Below, piece after piece: positions 18,314 through 29,496 of a stretch of DNA of 64,000 nt. Numbering within the stretch: position 1 is the first letter of the stretch; every line of letters begins with the position of its first letter. Position numbers and translations under genes: made by a program. The notes beneath the pieces are model-generated. The model did no database searches. It saw nothing but the letters and a program-made list of their open reading frames with translations, and had not been told where the DNA came from. Source of the DNA: Enterobacter cloacae complex sp. ECNIH7 (GTDB lineage: Bacteria > Pseudomonadota > Gammaproteobacteria > Enterobacterales > Enterobacteriaceae); NCBI RefSeq assembly GCF_002208095.1, contig NZ_CP017990.1:3906001-3970000 (forward strand), in the 5' to 3' direction.

Positions 18314-19174
18314 TTAAAAATACGCCCGCAGGCTGCCAGCGAGCCTGCTTCGCGTACCCAGTAAAATGGAAATAAAGAACAGCGCGCTGGCGGTGAGCAC
18401 GATGGACGGCCCGGCAGGTAAGCTCATCGCCCAGGAGAGGCTCAGCCCCAGCCATGCGCAGAAAATACCGCTTATCCCCGCCATCAGAAGTAAGGCTGGT
18501 AGCGTGCGCACCCAGCAGCGTGCCGCCACGGCCGGAAGCATCATCAGCCCGACGGCCATCAGCGTGCCGAGCACCTGAAAACCAGCCACCAGGTTAAGCA
18601 CCAGCAGCGCCAGAAACAGTCCGTGCAGCAGGCCAGGCAGCCAGCGGGCGTTCACCTGCAGCCAGGCAGTATCAAACGCTTCTGTGACCAGCCCGCGATA
18701 AAACAGCGCCAGTGTGATAAGGGTGAACATACACACGCCCGTGACAAAAAGCGCGGCGTCCTTGTCCACGGCGAGGATAGAGCCAAACAGCAGATGCAGC
18801 AGATCGACATTCGACCCGCGCAGCGACACCAGCGTGACCCCCAGCGCCAGCGAGCCAAGATAAAACCCGGCAAAGCTGGCATCTTCTTTCAGCGGCGTGC
18901 GTCGACTGACCAGACCGGCCAGCAGCGCCACGGTAATTCCCGCGATAAAACCGCCAATACTCATCGCCAGCAGCGACATACCGCTGAGCAAATACCCCAC
19001 GGCGACACCCGGCAAAATGGCGTGAGAAAGGGCGTCGCCCATCAGGCTCATCCGACGCAGCTGAAGAAACACGCCGAGCGCGGTGGTGCTGACGGAGAGC
19101 GCCAGGCAAACCACCAGCGCGCGACGCATAAAGCCGTACTCAATGAACGGTTGAAAAAAGAGATGCCAGATCAT
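18314..19174 (-). CDS. Metal ABC transporter permease (ZnuB-like)
   Basis: The 286-residue protein has about eight hydrophobic segments and belongs to the ABC-3 metal permease family. The motif G-D-A-L-S-H-A-I-L-P-G-V-A-V-G-Y near residue 55 is typical of this family, as is the conserved G-x-x-L-x-x-A-x-L-x-x-P-A region near residue 220. It forms the inner-membrane channel for the neighbouring zinc-binding protein. Its ATG overlaps the ATPase stop by four bases (ATGA), so the two are translationally coupled. Confidence 0.9.
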   Translation of the reverse strand: MIWHLFFQPFIEYGFMRRALVVCLALSVSTTALGVFLQLRRMSLMGDALSHAILPGVAVGYLLSGMSLLAMSIGGFIAGITVALLAGLVSRRTPLKEDASFAGFYLGSLALGVTLVSLRGSNVDLLHLLFGSILAVDKDAALFVTGVCMFTLITLALFYRGLVTEAFDTAWLQVNARWLPGLLHGLFLALLVLNLVAGFQVLGTLMAVGLMMLPAVAARCWVRTLPALLLMAGISGIFCAWLGLSLSWAMSLPAGPSIVLTASALFFISILLGTRSRLAGSLRAYF

Positions 19175-19824
19175 GCCACCCTCACCCGCTCGGTTTTCCA
19201 CTGGGGAACGTCAGCATCCAGCCGCAGCGTCTGCGGAAAATGGCGCGACACGCGCTCGCTGTCGTGCAGTACCGCGAGCAGCGTTTGCCCCTGCATATAC
19301 ATCTCCAGCATCAAATCCATCAGCACGCTGCAGGTGGCTTCATCGACCCCGGTAAAGGGTTCATCCAGCATCACCAGCGGCGCCTGCTGCACCAGGACGC
19401 GGGCAAACAGCATGCGCTGAAACTGACCGCCGGAGAGTTCATCGATGGTGGATAACGCCATGGACTCAAGCCCGACGCGCTCAAGCGCGCTGGCAATGCG
19501 CAGCCGCGTTTCGCGACGAAACCCGGAAAAAAGCGAAATGCCCGGCCAGCAGCCCATGCTTACCACGTCCTGTACGGTCAGCGGAAACTGCGCCTCCAGG
19601 GCGTGACGCTGTGCCAGCCAGCCGATGACCGGGCGCTTACCCTGCCAGCGGAAACCGCCGCTGACGGGAGGAATAAACCCCGCCAGCGTTTTCAGCAGCG
19701 TGGATTTCCCGCAGCCGTTAGCGCCGATAATGGCGGTCATACTTCCGCGCTCAATCGTGCCCGAAAGGGGCCGCGTAATGGGCTGGCGTTCATAACCCGC
19801 GACCAGTTCATTCATCACGATCAT
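19171..19824 (-). CDS. Metal ABC transporter ATP-binding protein (ZnuC-like)
   Basis: The 217-residue ATPase energises zinc uptake. Walker A G-A-N-G-C-G-K-S-T spans residues 34-42, the signature L-S-G-G-Q residues 130-134, and Walker B V-M-L-D-E-P residues 151-156. The proposed start is the ATG at 19824, which overlaps the stop of a small upstream reading frame as ATGA; another ATG lies three codons later. Reading further upstream in this frame gives an unlikely cysteine- and glycine-rich leader, while the other frame encodes a clean membrane peptide. It ends in an ATGA overlap with the permease. Confidence 0.9.
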   Translation of the reverse strand: MIVMNELVAGYERQPITRPLSGTIERGSMTAIIGANGCGKSTLLKTLAGFIPPVSGGFRWQGKRPVIGWLAQRHALEAQFPLTVQDVVSMGCWPGISLFSGFRRETRLRIASALERVGLESMALSTIDELSGGQFQRMLFARVLVQQAPLVMLDEPFTGVDEATCSVLMDLMLEMYMQGQTLLAVLHDSERVSRHFPQTLRLDADVPQWKTERVRVA

Positions 19825-19928
19825 GGCAATGCCACCGCCCAGCGCACGGCCAGCCCAATAAAGACAACCAGCACCAGCGCCAGCAAAAGCCGAACCAGAG
19901 CAGACAGAGAAAAAAAGGACGTTGACAT
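19821..19928 (-). CDS. Predicted 35-residue single-span membrane peptide, first frame of the zinc operon
   Basis: This is a reading frame too short for usual gene calls. It runs from the ATG at 19926-19928 to a TGA overlapping the ATPase start (ATGA). The peptide begins M-S-T-S-F-F-S-L-S-A, then has a span of about 20 hydrophobic residues (about 14-28 and beyond, rich in L and V) with R13 before it, R29-W30 after it, and ends A-L-P. It starts 18 bases after the Zur-like box, so it would be the first thing translated. The ribosome site is weak (GGTG). The pattern resembles small subunits such as KdpF or CydX, but I recognise no family. It may be a transporter partner or a coupling leader. Confidence 0.55.
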   Translation of the reverse strand: MSTSFFSLSALVRLLLALVLVVFIGLAVRWAVALP

Positions 19929-19945
19929 GTCGACACCGCATTAAA

Positions 19946-19960
19946 TGTTATAACATAACA
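19946..19960 (-). promoter_or_regulatory. Zur-like operator of the metal-uptake operon
   Basis: TGTTAT and ATAACA are separated by three bases in a perfect palindrome. Read as GTTATA-A-CATAAC (19947-19959) it differs at one base from the Zur core GTTATA-N-TATAAC, and flanking AAT agrees too. It lies over the likely -10 region. This supports zinc-repressed expression. Confidence 0.7.
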
Positions 19961-20046
19961 ATAATGAAAGACGGTTAAGATGTAAATGGCGGGTTTGAAA
20001 AGGGAGTGTGGCGAAATGTTTCTGCGGGAAATAGGTGCGCGCGGGT

Positions 20047-20082
20047 GCCCTCACCCCAGCCCTCTCCCACAGGGAGAGGGGG
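20047..20082. repeat. Dispersed CCCTCACCC palindromic repeat, copy 2
   Basis: GCCCTCACCCC followed by the stem CCCTCTCCC/GGGAGAGGG. It lies just after the mltB stop and probably serves as its terminator. The 85 bases between it and the Zur-like box hold nothing else I can name. Confidence 0.8.
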
Positions 20083-20092
20083 ATAAGATGAC

Positions 20093-21193
20093 TTACTGAC
20101 TAAACGGTGACGCCGCCGGAACGCGCGCCTGAGACACCGCCAGCCCCAGCTGCCATACGGCCATCGCATAGTGAGTGCTGTGGTTATAGCGGGTGATGAC
20201 GTAGAAGTTCGGCAGACCGTACCAGTACTGATAGCCCGTACCGACATCCAGACGCAGCAGGCTTGCCTGTTGCGCGTTGCCCAGCGGCTGCGTTGGCGTT
20301 AGGCCTGCCGCTGCCAGCTGCGAAATGCTGTAGTTGGTTTTGAAGCCGTTTTCCAGCCCCGGCGCCTGACCGTTCGCCTGCACCGCCACCTGGCCGCCCG
20401 GCACCCAGCCGTGTGCTTTGAAGTAGTTCGCCACGCTGCCGATGGCATCTACCGGATCCCACAGGTTGATATGACCGTCCCCGTTAAAGTCGACGGCATA
20501 TTGTTTATAGGAGGACGGCATAAACTGGCCGTAGCCCATCGCGCCGGCAAACGACCCTTTCAGATCGAGCGGATCGTCCTGCTCGCTGCGCGCCATCAGC
20601 AGGAAGGTTTCCAGCTCGGAAGAGAAATACTCCGCGCGGCGCGGGTAGTTAAAGGAGAGCGTCGCCAGCGCGTCGAGGATGCGGGTTTTCCCCATCACGC
20701 GGCCCCAGCGGGTTTCAACGCCGATAATCCCGACGATGATTTCCGGCGGTACGCCGTACACCTGCCACGCGCGGTTGAGCGCATCTTCATACTGATTCCA
20801 GAACACTACGCCGTTTTGCACGTTGTCCGGGGTAATAAACTGTTTGCGATAGCGCAGCCACGCGCCGTTCGGCCCGCTCGGCACCTGGGCGGTTGGTGCC
20901 TGCCTGTCCATCAGGCGCAGCACGTAGTCCAGACGCTTGGCCTGAGACAAAATTTCGTGCAGCTGCTGTCTGTCAAAGCCGTGTTTGCTCACCATTTTAT
21001 CGATGAACTGCTCGGCCGCCGGGTTATTCGCGAAGTCGCCGCCCATCTGCATCATATTGTGCTGCGGCTCCAGCAGGAATCCTCCGGAAGGCGCGCCCGC
21101 CGTTTGCTGAACGGCTTCAGTCTTAGGTTTGCTACTACAGGCAGACAGCAGAATAAGCGCAGGCAACAGCGCTGCATAACGACGCTTGAACAT
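20093..21193 (-). CDS. mltB: Membrane-bound lytic murein transglycosylase B
   Basis: The 366-residue lipoprotein cleaves peptidoglycan glycan strands to 1,6-anhydromuropeptides from the inner face of the outer membrane. The signal peptide ends in the lipobox L-S-A-C with C19 as the lipidated residue. The catalytic glutamate is in G-V-E-T-R-W-G near residue 165, and G-A-M-G-Y-G-Q-F-M-P-S-S follows. The D-F-N-G-D-G-H-I-N-L-W-D-P segment matches the calcium-binding loop of Slt35. The ATG at 21193 gives M-F-K-R-R-Y as in E. coli. It is divergent from the srl operon. Confidence 0.96.
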   Translation of the reverse strand: MFKRRYAALLPALILLSACSSKPKTEAVQQTAGAPSGGFLLEPQHNMMQMGGDFANNPAAEQFIDKMVSKHGFDRQQLHEILSQAKRLDYVLRLMDRQAPTAQVPSGPNGAWLRYRKQFITPDNVQNGVVFWNQYEDALNRAWQVYGVPPEIIVGIIGVETRWGRVMGKTRILDALATLSFNYPRRAEYFSSELETFLLMARSEQDDPLDLKGSFAGAMGYGQFMPSSYKQYAVDFNGDGHINLWDPVDAIGSVANYFKAHGWVPGGQVAVQANGQAPGLENGFKTNYSISQLAAAGLTPTQPLGNAQQASLLRLDVGTGYQYWYGLPNFYVITRYNHSTHYAMAVWQLGLAVSQARVPAASPFSQ

Positions 21194-21355
21194 GAGACAT
21201 CCATTTAACGGGTTCGATAAGAACCCAGTATGGTAAAGCATCCGCAACACCTCAAGGAAGCGGTACGCGCCTCCCCCACGCAAATCCGCGCTTTTTTCCA
21301 CCGAAAATCATTCCCCCCACCAATAAACTTTCAAAATAATCCTTTTTTCTTTCAT

Positions 21356-22965
<1,610 letters not shown>

Positions 22966-22977
22966 GAGGTTCCTGCG

Positions 22978-23340
22978 ATGACCGTGATTTACCAGACCAC
23001 CATTACCCGCATCGGCCAGAGCGCGGCCGACGCGCTGAGCGACCAGATGCTGATCACCTTCCGCGAAGGCGCCCCGGCGGATATCGAAGAGTTTTGCTTT
23101 ATCCACTGTCACGGCGAGCTGAAGGGCGAGCTGAAGGCCGGGAGCCAGCTGGAGCTGGGCGAGGCGCGCTATGCCGTGACCGCCGTCGGCGACGTGGCCG
23201 AGCAAAACCTACGCGAGCTGGGGCACATCACCCTGCGTTTCGACGGCCAGCCGCAGGCCGAATATCCCGGCACGGTTCACGTCGCGGGCCCGGTTCCGCA
23301 GGCTGTCACCCCAGGCTGCACGTTAAAATTTGTTGCGTAA
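22978..23340 (+). CDS. srlB: Glucitol/sorbitol PTS EIIA subunit SrlB
   Basis: The 120-residue cytosolic protein receives phosphate from HPr and passes it to the SrlE cysteine. The conserved histidine region is F-I-H-C-H-G-E-L near residues 41-48 (H43 or H45). It is three residues shorter than in E. coli. The ATG follows AAGAGGTTCCTGCG. srlD follows after 14 bases. Confidence 0.95.
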   Translation: MTVIYQTTITRIGQSAADALSDQMLITFREGAPADIEEFCFIHCHGELKGELKAGSQLELGEARYAVTAVGDVAEQNLRELGHITLRFDGQPQAEYPGTVHVAGPVPQAVTPGCTLKFVA

Positions 23341-23354
23341 TTAAGGAGAAACAC

Positions 23355-24134
23355 ATGAGTCAGGTTGCCGTTGTCATTGGTGGAGGACAAACCTTAGGCG
23401 AGTTCCTCTGCCGTGGGCTTGCCGCAGAGGGCTACCGCGTGGCGGTAGTGGACATTCAGAGTGAAAAAGCCGCCCGCGTGGCGGACACCATTAACACCGA
23501 GTTTGGCGAAGGGATGGCGTACGGGTTTGGTGCCGACGCCACCAGCGAGCAGAGCGTGATGGCGCTGGCCCGCGGCGTGGACGAGATTTTTGGGCGTACC
23601 GACCTGCTGGTCTACAGCGCGGGGATTGCGAAAGCGGCCTTTATCAGCGATTTCGAACTGGGGGATTTTGACCGTTCGCTGCAGGTGAATCTGGTGGGCT
23701 ATTTCCTCTGCGCCCGCGAGTTTTCCCGTCTGATGATCCGCGACGGCATTCAGGGGCGCATCATTCAGATCAACTCCAAATCAGGGAAAGTGGGCAGCAA
23801 GCACAACTCCGGCTACAGCGCGGCGAAGTTTGGCGGCGTGGGGCTGACGCAGTCTCTGGCGCTGGATCTGGCCGAATACGGCATTACCGTGCATTCGCTG
23901 ATGCTGGGCAACCTGCTGAAATCGCCGATGTTCCAGTCCCTGCTGCCGCAGTATGCCACCAAGCTCGGCATCAAGGCTGAGGAAGTGGAGCAGTACTACA
24001 TCGATAAAGTGCCGCTGAAGCGCGGGTGCGATTATCAGGACGTGCTGAACATGCTGCTGTTTTACGCCAGCCCGAAAGCCTCGTACTGCACCGGGCAGTC
24101 GATCAACGTGACGGGTGGGCAGGTCATGTTCTGA
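23355..24134 (+). CDS. srlD: Sorbitol-6-phosphate 2-dehydrogenase SrlD
   Basis: The 259-residue short-chain dehydrogenase oxidises sorbitol-6-phosphate to fructose-6-phosphate with NAD. The cofactor loop G-G-G-Q-T-L-G is at residues 9-15, N-x-A-G-like Y-S-A-G at 87-90, and the catalytic Y154-x-x-x-K158 in S-G-Y-S-A-A-K. The ATG at 23355 behind AAGGAG gives the exact E. coli length; a much longer frame open upstream overlaps srlE and srlB and is not real. Confidence 0.97.
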   Translation: MSQVAVVIGGGQTLGEFLCRGLAAEGYRVAVVDIQSEKAARVADTINTEFGEGMAYGFGADATSEQSVMALARGVDEIFGRTDLLVYSAGIAKAAFISDFELGDFDRSLQVNLVGYFLCAREFSRLMIRDGIQGRIIQINSKSGKVGSKHNSGYSAAKFGGVGLTQSLALDLAEYGITVHSLMLGNLLKSPMFQSLLPQYATKLGIKAEEVEQYYIDKVPLKRGCDYQDVLNMLLFYASPKASYCTGQSINVTGGQVMF

Positions 24135-24148
24135 TCGAGCGGCCTGAT

Positions 24149-24182
24149 GCCCTCACCCTAACCCTCTCCCACCGGGAGAGGG
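24149..24182. repeat. Dispersed CCCTCACCC palindromic repeat, copy 3
   Basis: The GCCCTCACCCTAA motif and the CCCTCTCCC/GGGAGAGGG stem are set inside the srl operon, between srlD and gutM. Here it cannot be a full terminator, unless gutM-srlR-gutQ have their own promoter. Confidence 0.8.
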
Positions 24183-24201
24183 AACAAAACAAGGAGTCGA
24201 T

Positions 24202-24561
24202 ATGGTTACCGCACTCATCACCGTCGCCGCCCTCGCCTGGATCTGCCAGATGGCGTTTGGCGGCTGGCAGATCCACCAGTTTAACCGCGCGTTTGACGCG
24301 CTGTGTCAGAAAGGTCGCGTCGGGGTCGGGCGTTCCGGCGGACGCTTCAAACCGCGCGTGGTCGTCGCCGTTGCGCTGGATGAAAACAATCACGTCTGCG
24401 ATTCCCTCATCATGCGCGGCATGACCGTCTTCGCCCGTCCGGCGAAAATCCAGGCGATCAACGGCATTTCGCTGCAGGAATTACGGCCTGATGTGATCTT
24501 TCCCCATGATCCACTCTGTCAGAATGCACTATCATTAGCGCTTAATCTGAAACATGGATAA
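24202..24561 (+). CDS. gutM: Glucitol operon activator GutM
   Basis: The 119-residue protein activates the srl operon in E. coli and has the same length there. An N-terminal hydrophobic segment (about residues 3-20) is followed by a short soluble part with R-S-G-G-R-F-K-P-R and D-E-N-N-H-V-C-D-S-L. How it acts on the promoter is not settled. The ATG follows AAGGAG. Confidence 0.93.
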   Translation: MVTALITVAALAWICQMAFGGWQIHQFNRAFDALCQKGRVGVGRSGGRFKPRVVVAVALDENNHVCDSLIMRGMTVFARPAKIQAINGISLQELRPDVIFPHDPLCQNALSLALNLKHG

Positions 24562-24583
24562 TTTCGTTGTGAAAGCTATAGAC

Positions 24584-24605
24584 TTGCGAAATTATCATTT
24601 CGCAA
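24584..24605 (+). promoter_or_regulatory. Perfect hairpin between gutM and srlR
   Basis: TTGCGAAAT (24584-24592) and ATTTCGCAA (24597-24605) form a 9-bp stem with a 4-base loop, 20 bases before srlR. There is no T-run. It may be an operator, an RNA processing site or a fold that limits srlR translation. Confidence 0.5.
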
Positions 24606-24624
24606 CCTAAGGAACGAAGCGCCT

Positions 24625-25398
24625 ATGAAACCTCGTCAGCGGCAGGCGGCCATTCTCGAGCATCTGCAAAAGCAGGGAAAATGCTCGGTAGAGGATCTGG
24701 CCCACTACTTTGACACTACCGGCACGACAATACGCAAGGACCTGGTATTGCTCGAAAACTCTGGCGCCGTTATTCGAACCTACGGCGGCGTGGTGCTCAA
24801 TAAGGACGAAGCGGACCCGCCTATCGACCACAAAACGCTGATCAATACCCACCAGAAAGCGCTGATTGCCGAAGCCGCCGTCAAATTTATCCACGATGGC
24901 GATTCCATCATTCTGGATGCAGGCAGCACCGTCCTGCAGATGATTCCGCTGCTCAGCCGCTTTAACAACATCACGGTGATGACCAACAGCCTGCACATCG
25001 TCAACGCCCTGTCGGAGAACGACTGCGAGCAGACCATCCTGATGCCCGGCGGCACCTTCCGCAAAAAATCGGCGTCGTTTCACGGCCAGCTGGCGGAGAA
25101 TGCCTTCGACCACTTCAGCTTTGATAAACTCTTTATGGGCACCGACGGCATCGATCTGAACGCAGGCGTTACGACGTTCAACGAGGTTTTCAGCGTCAGT
25201 AAAGCGATGTGCAACGCCGCGCGGGAAGTGATTTTGATGGCAGACTCGTCGAAGTTTGGCCGCAAAAGCCCCAACATTGTCTGTAGCCTTGAAAGCGTTG
25301 ATAAGCTGATTACCGACGCAGGTATCGACCCGGCGTTCAAGAAAGCGCTGGAAGAGAAAGGAATCGACGTGATCGTAACCGGAGAGAGAGATGAGTGA
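24625..25398 (+). CDS. srlR: Glucitol operon repressor SrlR (GutR)
   Basis: The 257-residue DeoR-family repressor has an N-terminal helix-turn-helix (about residues 5-57, with the family signature R-K-D-L near 34) and a C-terminal sugar-phosphate sensing domain. That domain has the D-A-G-S-T and T-D-G-I-D motifs. It represses srlAEBD until glucitol-6-phosphate is present. The length equals that of E. coli SrlR. It overlaps gutQ by eight bases. Confidence 0.96.
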   Translation: MKPRQRQAAILEHLQKQGKCSVEDLAHYFDTTGTTIRKDLVLLENSGAVIRTYGGVVLNKDEADPPIDHKTLINTHQKALIAEAAVKFIHDGDSIILDAGSTVLQMIPLLSRFNNITVMTNSLHIVNALSENDCEQTILMPGGTFRKKSASFHGQLAENAFDHFSFDKLFMGTDGIDLNAGVTTFNEVFSVSKAMCNAAREVILMADSSKFGRKSPNIVCSLESVDKLITDAGIDPAFKKALEEKGIDVIVTGERDE

Positions 25399-26356
25399 TT
25401 TTCTGTTAGAAACGGGTCGCCAGACGCTGATGCTGGAACTGCAGGAAGCCAGCCGCCTGCCGGAACGTCTGGGCGAGGATTTTGTCCGCGCCGCCAACAC
25501 CATTATCCACTGCGAAGGCAAAGTGATCGTGGCGGGCATCGGTAAATCCGGCCATATCGGCAAAAAGATTGCCGCGACGCTCGCGAGCACCGGCACCCCG
25601 GCTTTTTTTGTGCATCCGGCAGAGGCGCTGCACGGCGATCTGGGGATGATTGAAAGCCGCGACGTGATGCTGTTTATCTCCTACTCCGGTTCGGCCAAAG
25701 AGCTGGACCTGATTATTCCGCGCCTGCAGGAAAAATCGGTCGCCCTGCTGGCGATGACCGGAAAATCCCGCTCGCCGCTGGCGCTGGCCGCCAAGGCGAC
25801 GCTGGATATTTCCGTTGAGCGTGAAGCCTGTCCGATGCACCTCGCTCCGACCTCCAGCACCGTTAACACCCTGATGATGGGCGACGCGCTGGCAATGGCG
25901 GTGATGCAGGCGCGTGGCTTTAACGAAGAAGATTTCGCCCGTTCGCATCCGGCGGGCGCGCTCGGCGCACGCCTGCTCAACAAGGTTCACCACCTGATGC
26001 GCACCGACGATGCCATTCCGCAGGTCAAACTCGATACCAGCGTCATGGACGCGATGCTGGAACTCAGCCGCACCGGTCTGGGGCTGGTAGCGGTCTGCGA
26101 TGACGGCGGGAACGTTAAGGGCGTGTTCACCGACGGCGACCTGCGCCGCTGGCTGGTGGGCGGCGGCAGGCTGGAAACAAAAGTGTCGGACGCCATGACC
26201 AAAGGCGGGCTGACGCTGAACGCCGGGAGCCGCGCCATTGAAGCCAAAGAGGTGCTGATGAAGCGCAAAATTACCGCCGCACCGGTGGTGGATGATTCCG
26301 GCAGGCTGTGCGGCGCCATCAACCTGCAGGATTTCTATCAGGCCGGCATTATCTAA
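25391..26356 (+). CDS. gutQ: D-arabinose 5-phosphate isomerase GutQ
   Basis: The 321-residue enzyme interconverts ribulose-5-phosphate and arabinose-5-phosphate. A SIS domain (about residues 30-180, [11 protein letters not shown] and S-Y-S-G-S-A-K-E) is followed by two CBS domains (about 205-321). It is a paralogue of KdsD of LPS synthesis; E. coli GutQ has the same length. It ends four bases inside the convergent norR stop. Confidence 0.95.
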   Translation: MSDFLLETGRQTLMLELQEASRLPERLGEDFVRAANTIIHCEGKVIVAGIGKSGHIGKKIAATLASTGTPAFFVHPAEALHGDLGMIESRDVMLFISYSGSAKELDLIIPRLQEKSVALLAMTGKSRSPLALAAKATLDISVEREACPMHLAPTSSTVNTLMMGDALAMAVMQARGFNEEDFARSHPAGALGARLLNKVHHLMRTDDAIPQVKLDTSVMDAMLELSRTGLGLVAVCDDGGNVKGVFTDGDLRRWLVGGGRLETKVSDAMTKGGLTLNAGSRAIEAKEVLMKRKITAAPVVDDSGRLCGAINLQDFYQAGII

Positions 26357-27867
26357 CCCTTCAGCCCCAGACGCTTCGCCAGCCTGTGCAGGTTGGCGAC
26401 GTCCATCTCCAGCGCCCGCGCGCACGCCGCCCAGCTGTGGTTATTCTGCTCCAGCGCGCGGGTAATCATCTGACGCTGAAACGCCTCTGTAGCTTCACGC
26501 AGATTTTCATTCACCGTTTCTGGTAGAGCCTGGGCGACAGCCGGTGCGGTTTCATCCTGCAGCGCAAAATGCCGCGCGTGGAGCACCACTTCGTCACCCG
26601 AACGCGTCGCCCGCGCCAGCACCACCGCGCGGTGGATCGCGTGTTCCAGCTCGCGCACGTTGCCCGGCCAGCCGTAGCTCAGCAGATGCGACCTCGCACC
26701 CGGGCTCAGCACCACGCGGGAAAGCCCCATCCTGAGACGGCACTGCTCGCAGAAAAAGCCCGCCAGCAGCAGCACGTCGTCCCCGCGCTCGCGCAGCGGC
26801 GGCACGGTAAGCGGGAACACGCTCAGGCGATGAAACAGGTCGGCGCGGAACTGCCCTGCCACCACCGCTTCACGCAGGTCGCGGTTCGTTGCCGCCAGCA
26901 CGCGAACGTCCACTCTGTGGCTTCGGTCATCCCCCACGCGCTGGATGTCGCCGTACTGCAAAACGCGCAGCAGCTTGGCCTGCAGCGACAGGGAGAGCTC
27001 GCCGATTTCATCCAGAAACAGCGTGCCGTTATCGGCCATTTCGAACTTGCCGCTGCGGTTGCTAATGGCCCCGGTAAACGCCCCTTTAACGTGACCAAAC
27101 AGCTCGCTTTCCGCCACGCTTTCCGGCAGCGCGGCGCAGTTGAGGTACACCAGCGGGTTCACCGCGCGCGGCGAGGCTTCGTGAATGGACTTCGCCACCA
27201 GCTCCTTGCCGGTGCCGGTTTCCCCGAAGATCAGCACGTTCAAATCTGAGGCGGCGACAATCTCAATCTCTTTTTTGAGCTGCGCCATGCCCGGAGAAAG
27301 GCCGATCATCTCCGTTTGCGTTACCTGCTCAAACGCCGCCGGGCTGCCGGGAAGAATGTTCTGGCTCTCCAGCTGTTCAATCAGCAGGGCATTGTTCAGC
27401 GCCCCGGCGGCCAGGGCGGCAATCAGGCGCAGCTCTTCGTCGCTAAAGGTGTCGAACTGGTCCGGCGACAGGCCGTCAAGGGTCAGTGCGCCAATCAGGT
27501 TTTGTCCGGCAAACAGCGGCAGGCCGATACAGGCGTGAACCTTCAGGCTCTCCTGTCCGGGAATAAGCCCGTCGTACGGGTCGGGCAGATCGCTGTCCGC
27601 CGGGAAGCGCACCACGTCACCCGCGCGGGCGATGGTTTCCAGACGCGGATGGCCCTCAAGGGTAAAACGCCGCCCGAGCACGTCCTTCGCCAGCCCGTCG
27701 ATAGCCAGCGGAATAAACTGCCGCCCCTCGTAGCGCAGCAGCGCGGACGCATCGCACTCAAGCACGTGGCGCAGCGTGGAGATCAGCCGCTGAAAGCGGT
27801 CCTGATGGCCGATACCGGTCTGCAGCTCAATGGCTATCTTCGCCAGCACGTCTACGGAAAAGCTCAT
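26353..27867 (-). CDS. norR: Nitric-oxide-sensing sigma-54 activator NorR
   Basis: The 504-residue protein has an N-terminal GAF domain with a non-haem iron that senses NO. A central AAA+ domain carries Walker A G-E-T-G-T-G-K-E near residue 216 and the sigma-54 loop G-A-F-T-G-A near 266, and a C-terminal Fis-type helix-turn-helix follows. It activates norVW. The ATG at 27867 gives M-S-F-S-V-D-V-L and the E. coli length. Three NorR sites lie between it and norV. Confidence 0.97.
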   Translation of the reverse strand: MSFSVDVLAKIAIELQTGIGHQDRFQRLISTLRHVLECDASALLRYEGRQFIPLAIDGLAKDVLGRRFTLEGHPRLETIARAGDVVRFPADSDLPDPYDGLIPGQESLKVHACIGLPLFAGQNLIGALTLDGLSPDQFDTFSDEELRLIAALAAGALNNALLIEQLESQNILPGSPAAFEQVTQTEMIGLSPGMAQLKKEIEIVAASDLNVLIFGETGTGKELVAKSIHEASPRAVNPLVYLNCAALPESVAESELFGHVKGAFTGAISNRSGKFEMADNGTLFLDEIGELSLSLQAKLLRVLQYGDIQRVGDDRSHRVDVRVLAATNRDLREAVVAGQFRADLFHRLSVFPLTVPPLRERGDDVLLLAGFFCEQCRLRMGLSRVVLSPGARSHLLSYGWPGNVRELEHAIHRAVVLARATRSGDEVVLHARHFALQDETAPAVAQALPETVNENLREATEAFQRQMITRALEQNNHSWAACARALEMDVANLHRLAKRLGLKG

Positions 27868-27879
27868 AGTGACCTCGCT

Positions 27880-27935
27880 GTCATTTTGACAATGCATGTT
27901 GTCATATTGACACTGCTTTTGATAGTCATAATGAC
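27880..27935 (+). promoter_or_regulatory. Three NorR enhancer sites
   Basis: Three 11-base palindromes of the form GTCA-N3-TGAC lie at 27880-27890, 27901-27911 and 27925-27935. This number and form match the three NorR sites required at E. coli norV. They also lie in the norR leader, where NorR represses itself. Confidence 0.92.
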
Positions 27936-27989
27936 TACCCATTACGGATCATAAAAAAATTAATTAAGCAAAATCAATAAATTAAAAAC

Positions 27990-28005
27990 TGGCACGCAAC
28001 TTGAT
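27990..28005 (+). promoter_or_regulatory. Sigma-54 promoter of norVW
   Basis: TGGCACG with GG at 27991-27992, ten bases, then GA at 28003-28004 where GC is usual. It sits about 55 bases after the last NorR site and 49 before norV. Confidence 0.8.
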
Positions 28006-28053
28006 ATAGGAAAATCATCTTATTTGAAAATGCTGTATTACGTAGAGGTTGCT

Positions 28054-29496
28054 ATGTCTATTCTGGTTAAAAATAACATTCATTGGGTGGGTCAACGTGA
28101 CTGGGAAGTGCGCGATTTCCACGGGACGGAATACAAAACGCTGCGCGGCAGCAGCTACAACAGCTATCTCATCCGCGAAGAAAAAAACGTGCTGATCGAT
28201 ACCGTCGATCACAAGTTCAGCCGCGAGTTCGTGCAGAACCTGCGCAGTGAAATCGACCTGGACGCCATCGACTACATCATAATCAACCACGCGGAAGAGG
28301 ACCACGCCGGCGCGCTGACCGAGCTGATGTCTTACATCCCGAACACGCCGATCTACTGCACCACCAACGCCATCGACTCGATCAACGGCCACCACCACCA
28401 TCCGGAGTGGAACTTCCACACCGTGAAAACCGGCGACGCGCTGGATATCGGCAACGGCAAGCAGCTGATCTTTGTGGAAACGCCGATGCTTCACTGGCCG
28501 GACAGCATGATGACCTACATGACCGGCGACGCGGTGCTGTTCAGCAACGACGCCTTCGGCCAGCACTACTGCGACGAGCGCCTGTTCAACGACGAAGTGG
28601 ACCAGACCGAGCTGTTCGAGCAGTGCCAGCGCTACTATGCCAACATCCTGACGCCGTTCAGCCGCCTGGTGACGCCAAAAATCACCGAGATCCTCGGCTT
28701 CAACCTGCCGGTGGACATGATTGCCACCTCCCACGGCGTGGTATGGCGTGAAAATCCAACCCAGATTGTGGAGCTCTACCTGAAATGGGCGGCGGACTAT
28801 CAGGAAGACCGCATCACTATTTTCTACGACACCATGTCCAACAACACCCGCATGATGGCGGACGCCATTGCCCAGGGCATCAACGAAGTGGACCCGAACG
28901 TGGCGGTGAAAATCTTCAACGTGGCGCGCAGCGATAAGAACGAGGTATTGACCAACGTCTTCCGCTCTAAGGGCGTGCTGGTGGGCACCTCCACCATGAA
29001 CAACGTAATGATGCCGAAAATTGCCGGTCTGGTGGAAGAGATGACCGGCCTGCGTTTTCGCAACAAGCGCGCCAGCGCCTTTGGCTCCCACGGCTGGAGC
29101 GGCGGTGCGGTAGACCGTCTGTCTACCCGCCTGCAGGATGCGGGTTTTGAGATGTCCCTCAGCCTGAAGGCGAAATGGCGGCCGGATATCGACGCGCTCG
29201 AAATCTGCCGCCAGCACGGCCGTGACATTGCACGTCAGTGGGCGCTCGCTCCGCTGCCGGAAGTAGCGGCAAAACCAACCGCACAGCAGGAAACCTGCGC
29301 CGCCGCGGCAGCCGCCGATCCCGGACCGCGCATGCAGTGCAGCGTCTGCCAGTGGATTTACGACCCGGCGCTGGGCGAGCCGCTGCAGGACGTTGCGCCG
29401 GGCACGCCGTGGAGTGACGTGCCGGAAAACTTCCTCTGCCCGGAGTGTTCACTCGGTAAAGACGTCTTTGACGAACTGGGTACGGAGGCAAAATGA
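28054..29496 (+). CDS. norV: Flavorubredoxin NorV (nitric oxide reductase)
   Basis: The 480-residue cytosolic enzyme reduces NO to nitrous oxide without oxygen. A metallo-beta-lactamase-like di-iron domain (H79, E81, D83, H84 in H-A-E-E-D-H) is followed by a flavodoxin domain (about 254-393, F-Y-D-T-M-S-N-N-T). A C-terminal rubredoxin follows with C-S-V-C and C-P-E-C. The ATG at 28054 agrees with E. coli. A longer in-frame start at 28024 is not needed. It overlaps norW by four bases. Confidence 0.97.
   Translation: MSILVKNNIHWVGQRDWEVRDFHGTEYKTLRGSSYNSYLIREEKNVLIDTVDHKFSREFVQNLRSEIDLDAIDYIIINHAEEDHAGALTELMSYIPNTPIYCTTNAIDSINGHHHHPEWNFHTVKTGDALDIGNGKQLIFVETPMLHWPDSMMTYMTGDAVLFSNDAFGQHYCDERLFNDEVDQTELFEQCQRYYANILTPFSRLVTPKITEILGFNLPVDMIATSHGVVWRENPTQIVELYLKWAADYQEDRITIFYDTMSNNTRMMADAIAQGINEVDPNVAVKIFNVARSDKNEVLTNVFRSKGVLVGTSTMNNVMMPKIAGLVEEMTGLRFRNKRASAFGSHGWSGGAVDRLSTRLQDAGFEMSLSLKAKWRPDIDALEICRQHGRDIARQWALAPLPEVAAKPTAQQETCAAAAAADPGPRMQCSVCQWIYDPALGEPLQDVAPGTPWSDVPENFLCPECSLGKDVFDELGTEAK

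Noticed and set aside
18623..19420. 265-codon frame on the plus strand over the zinc permease
   Set aside because: Antisense shadow of the permease and ATPase, which have clear motifs.
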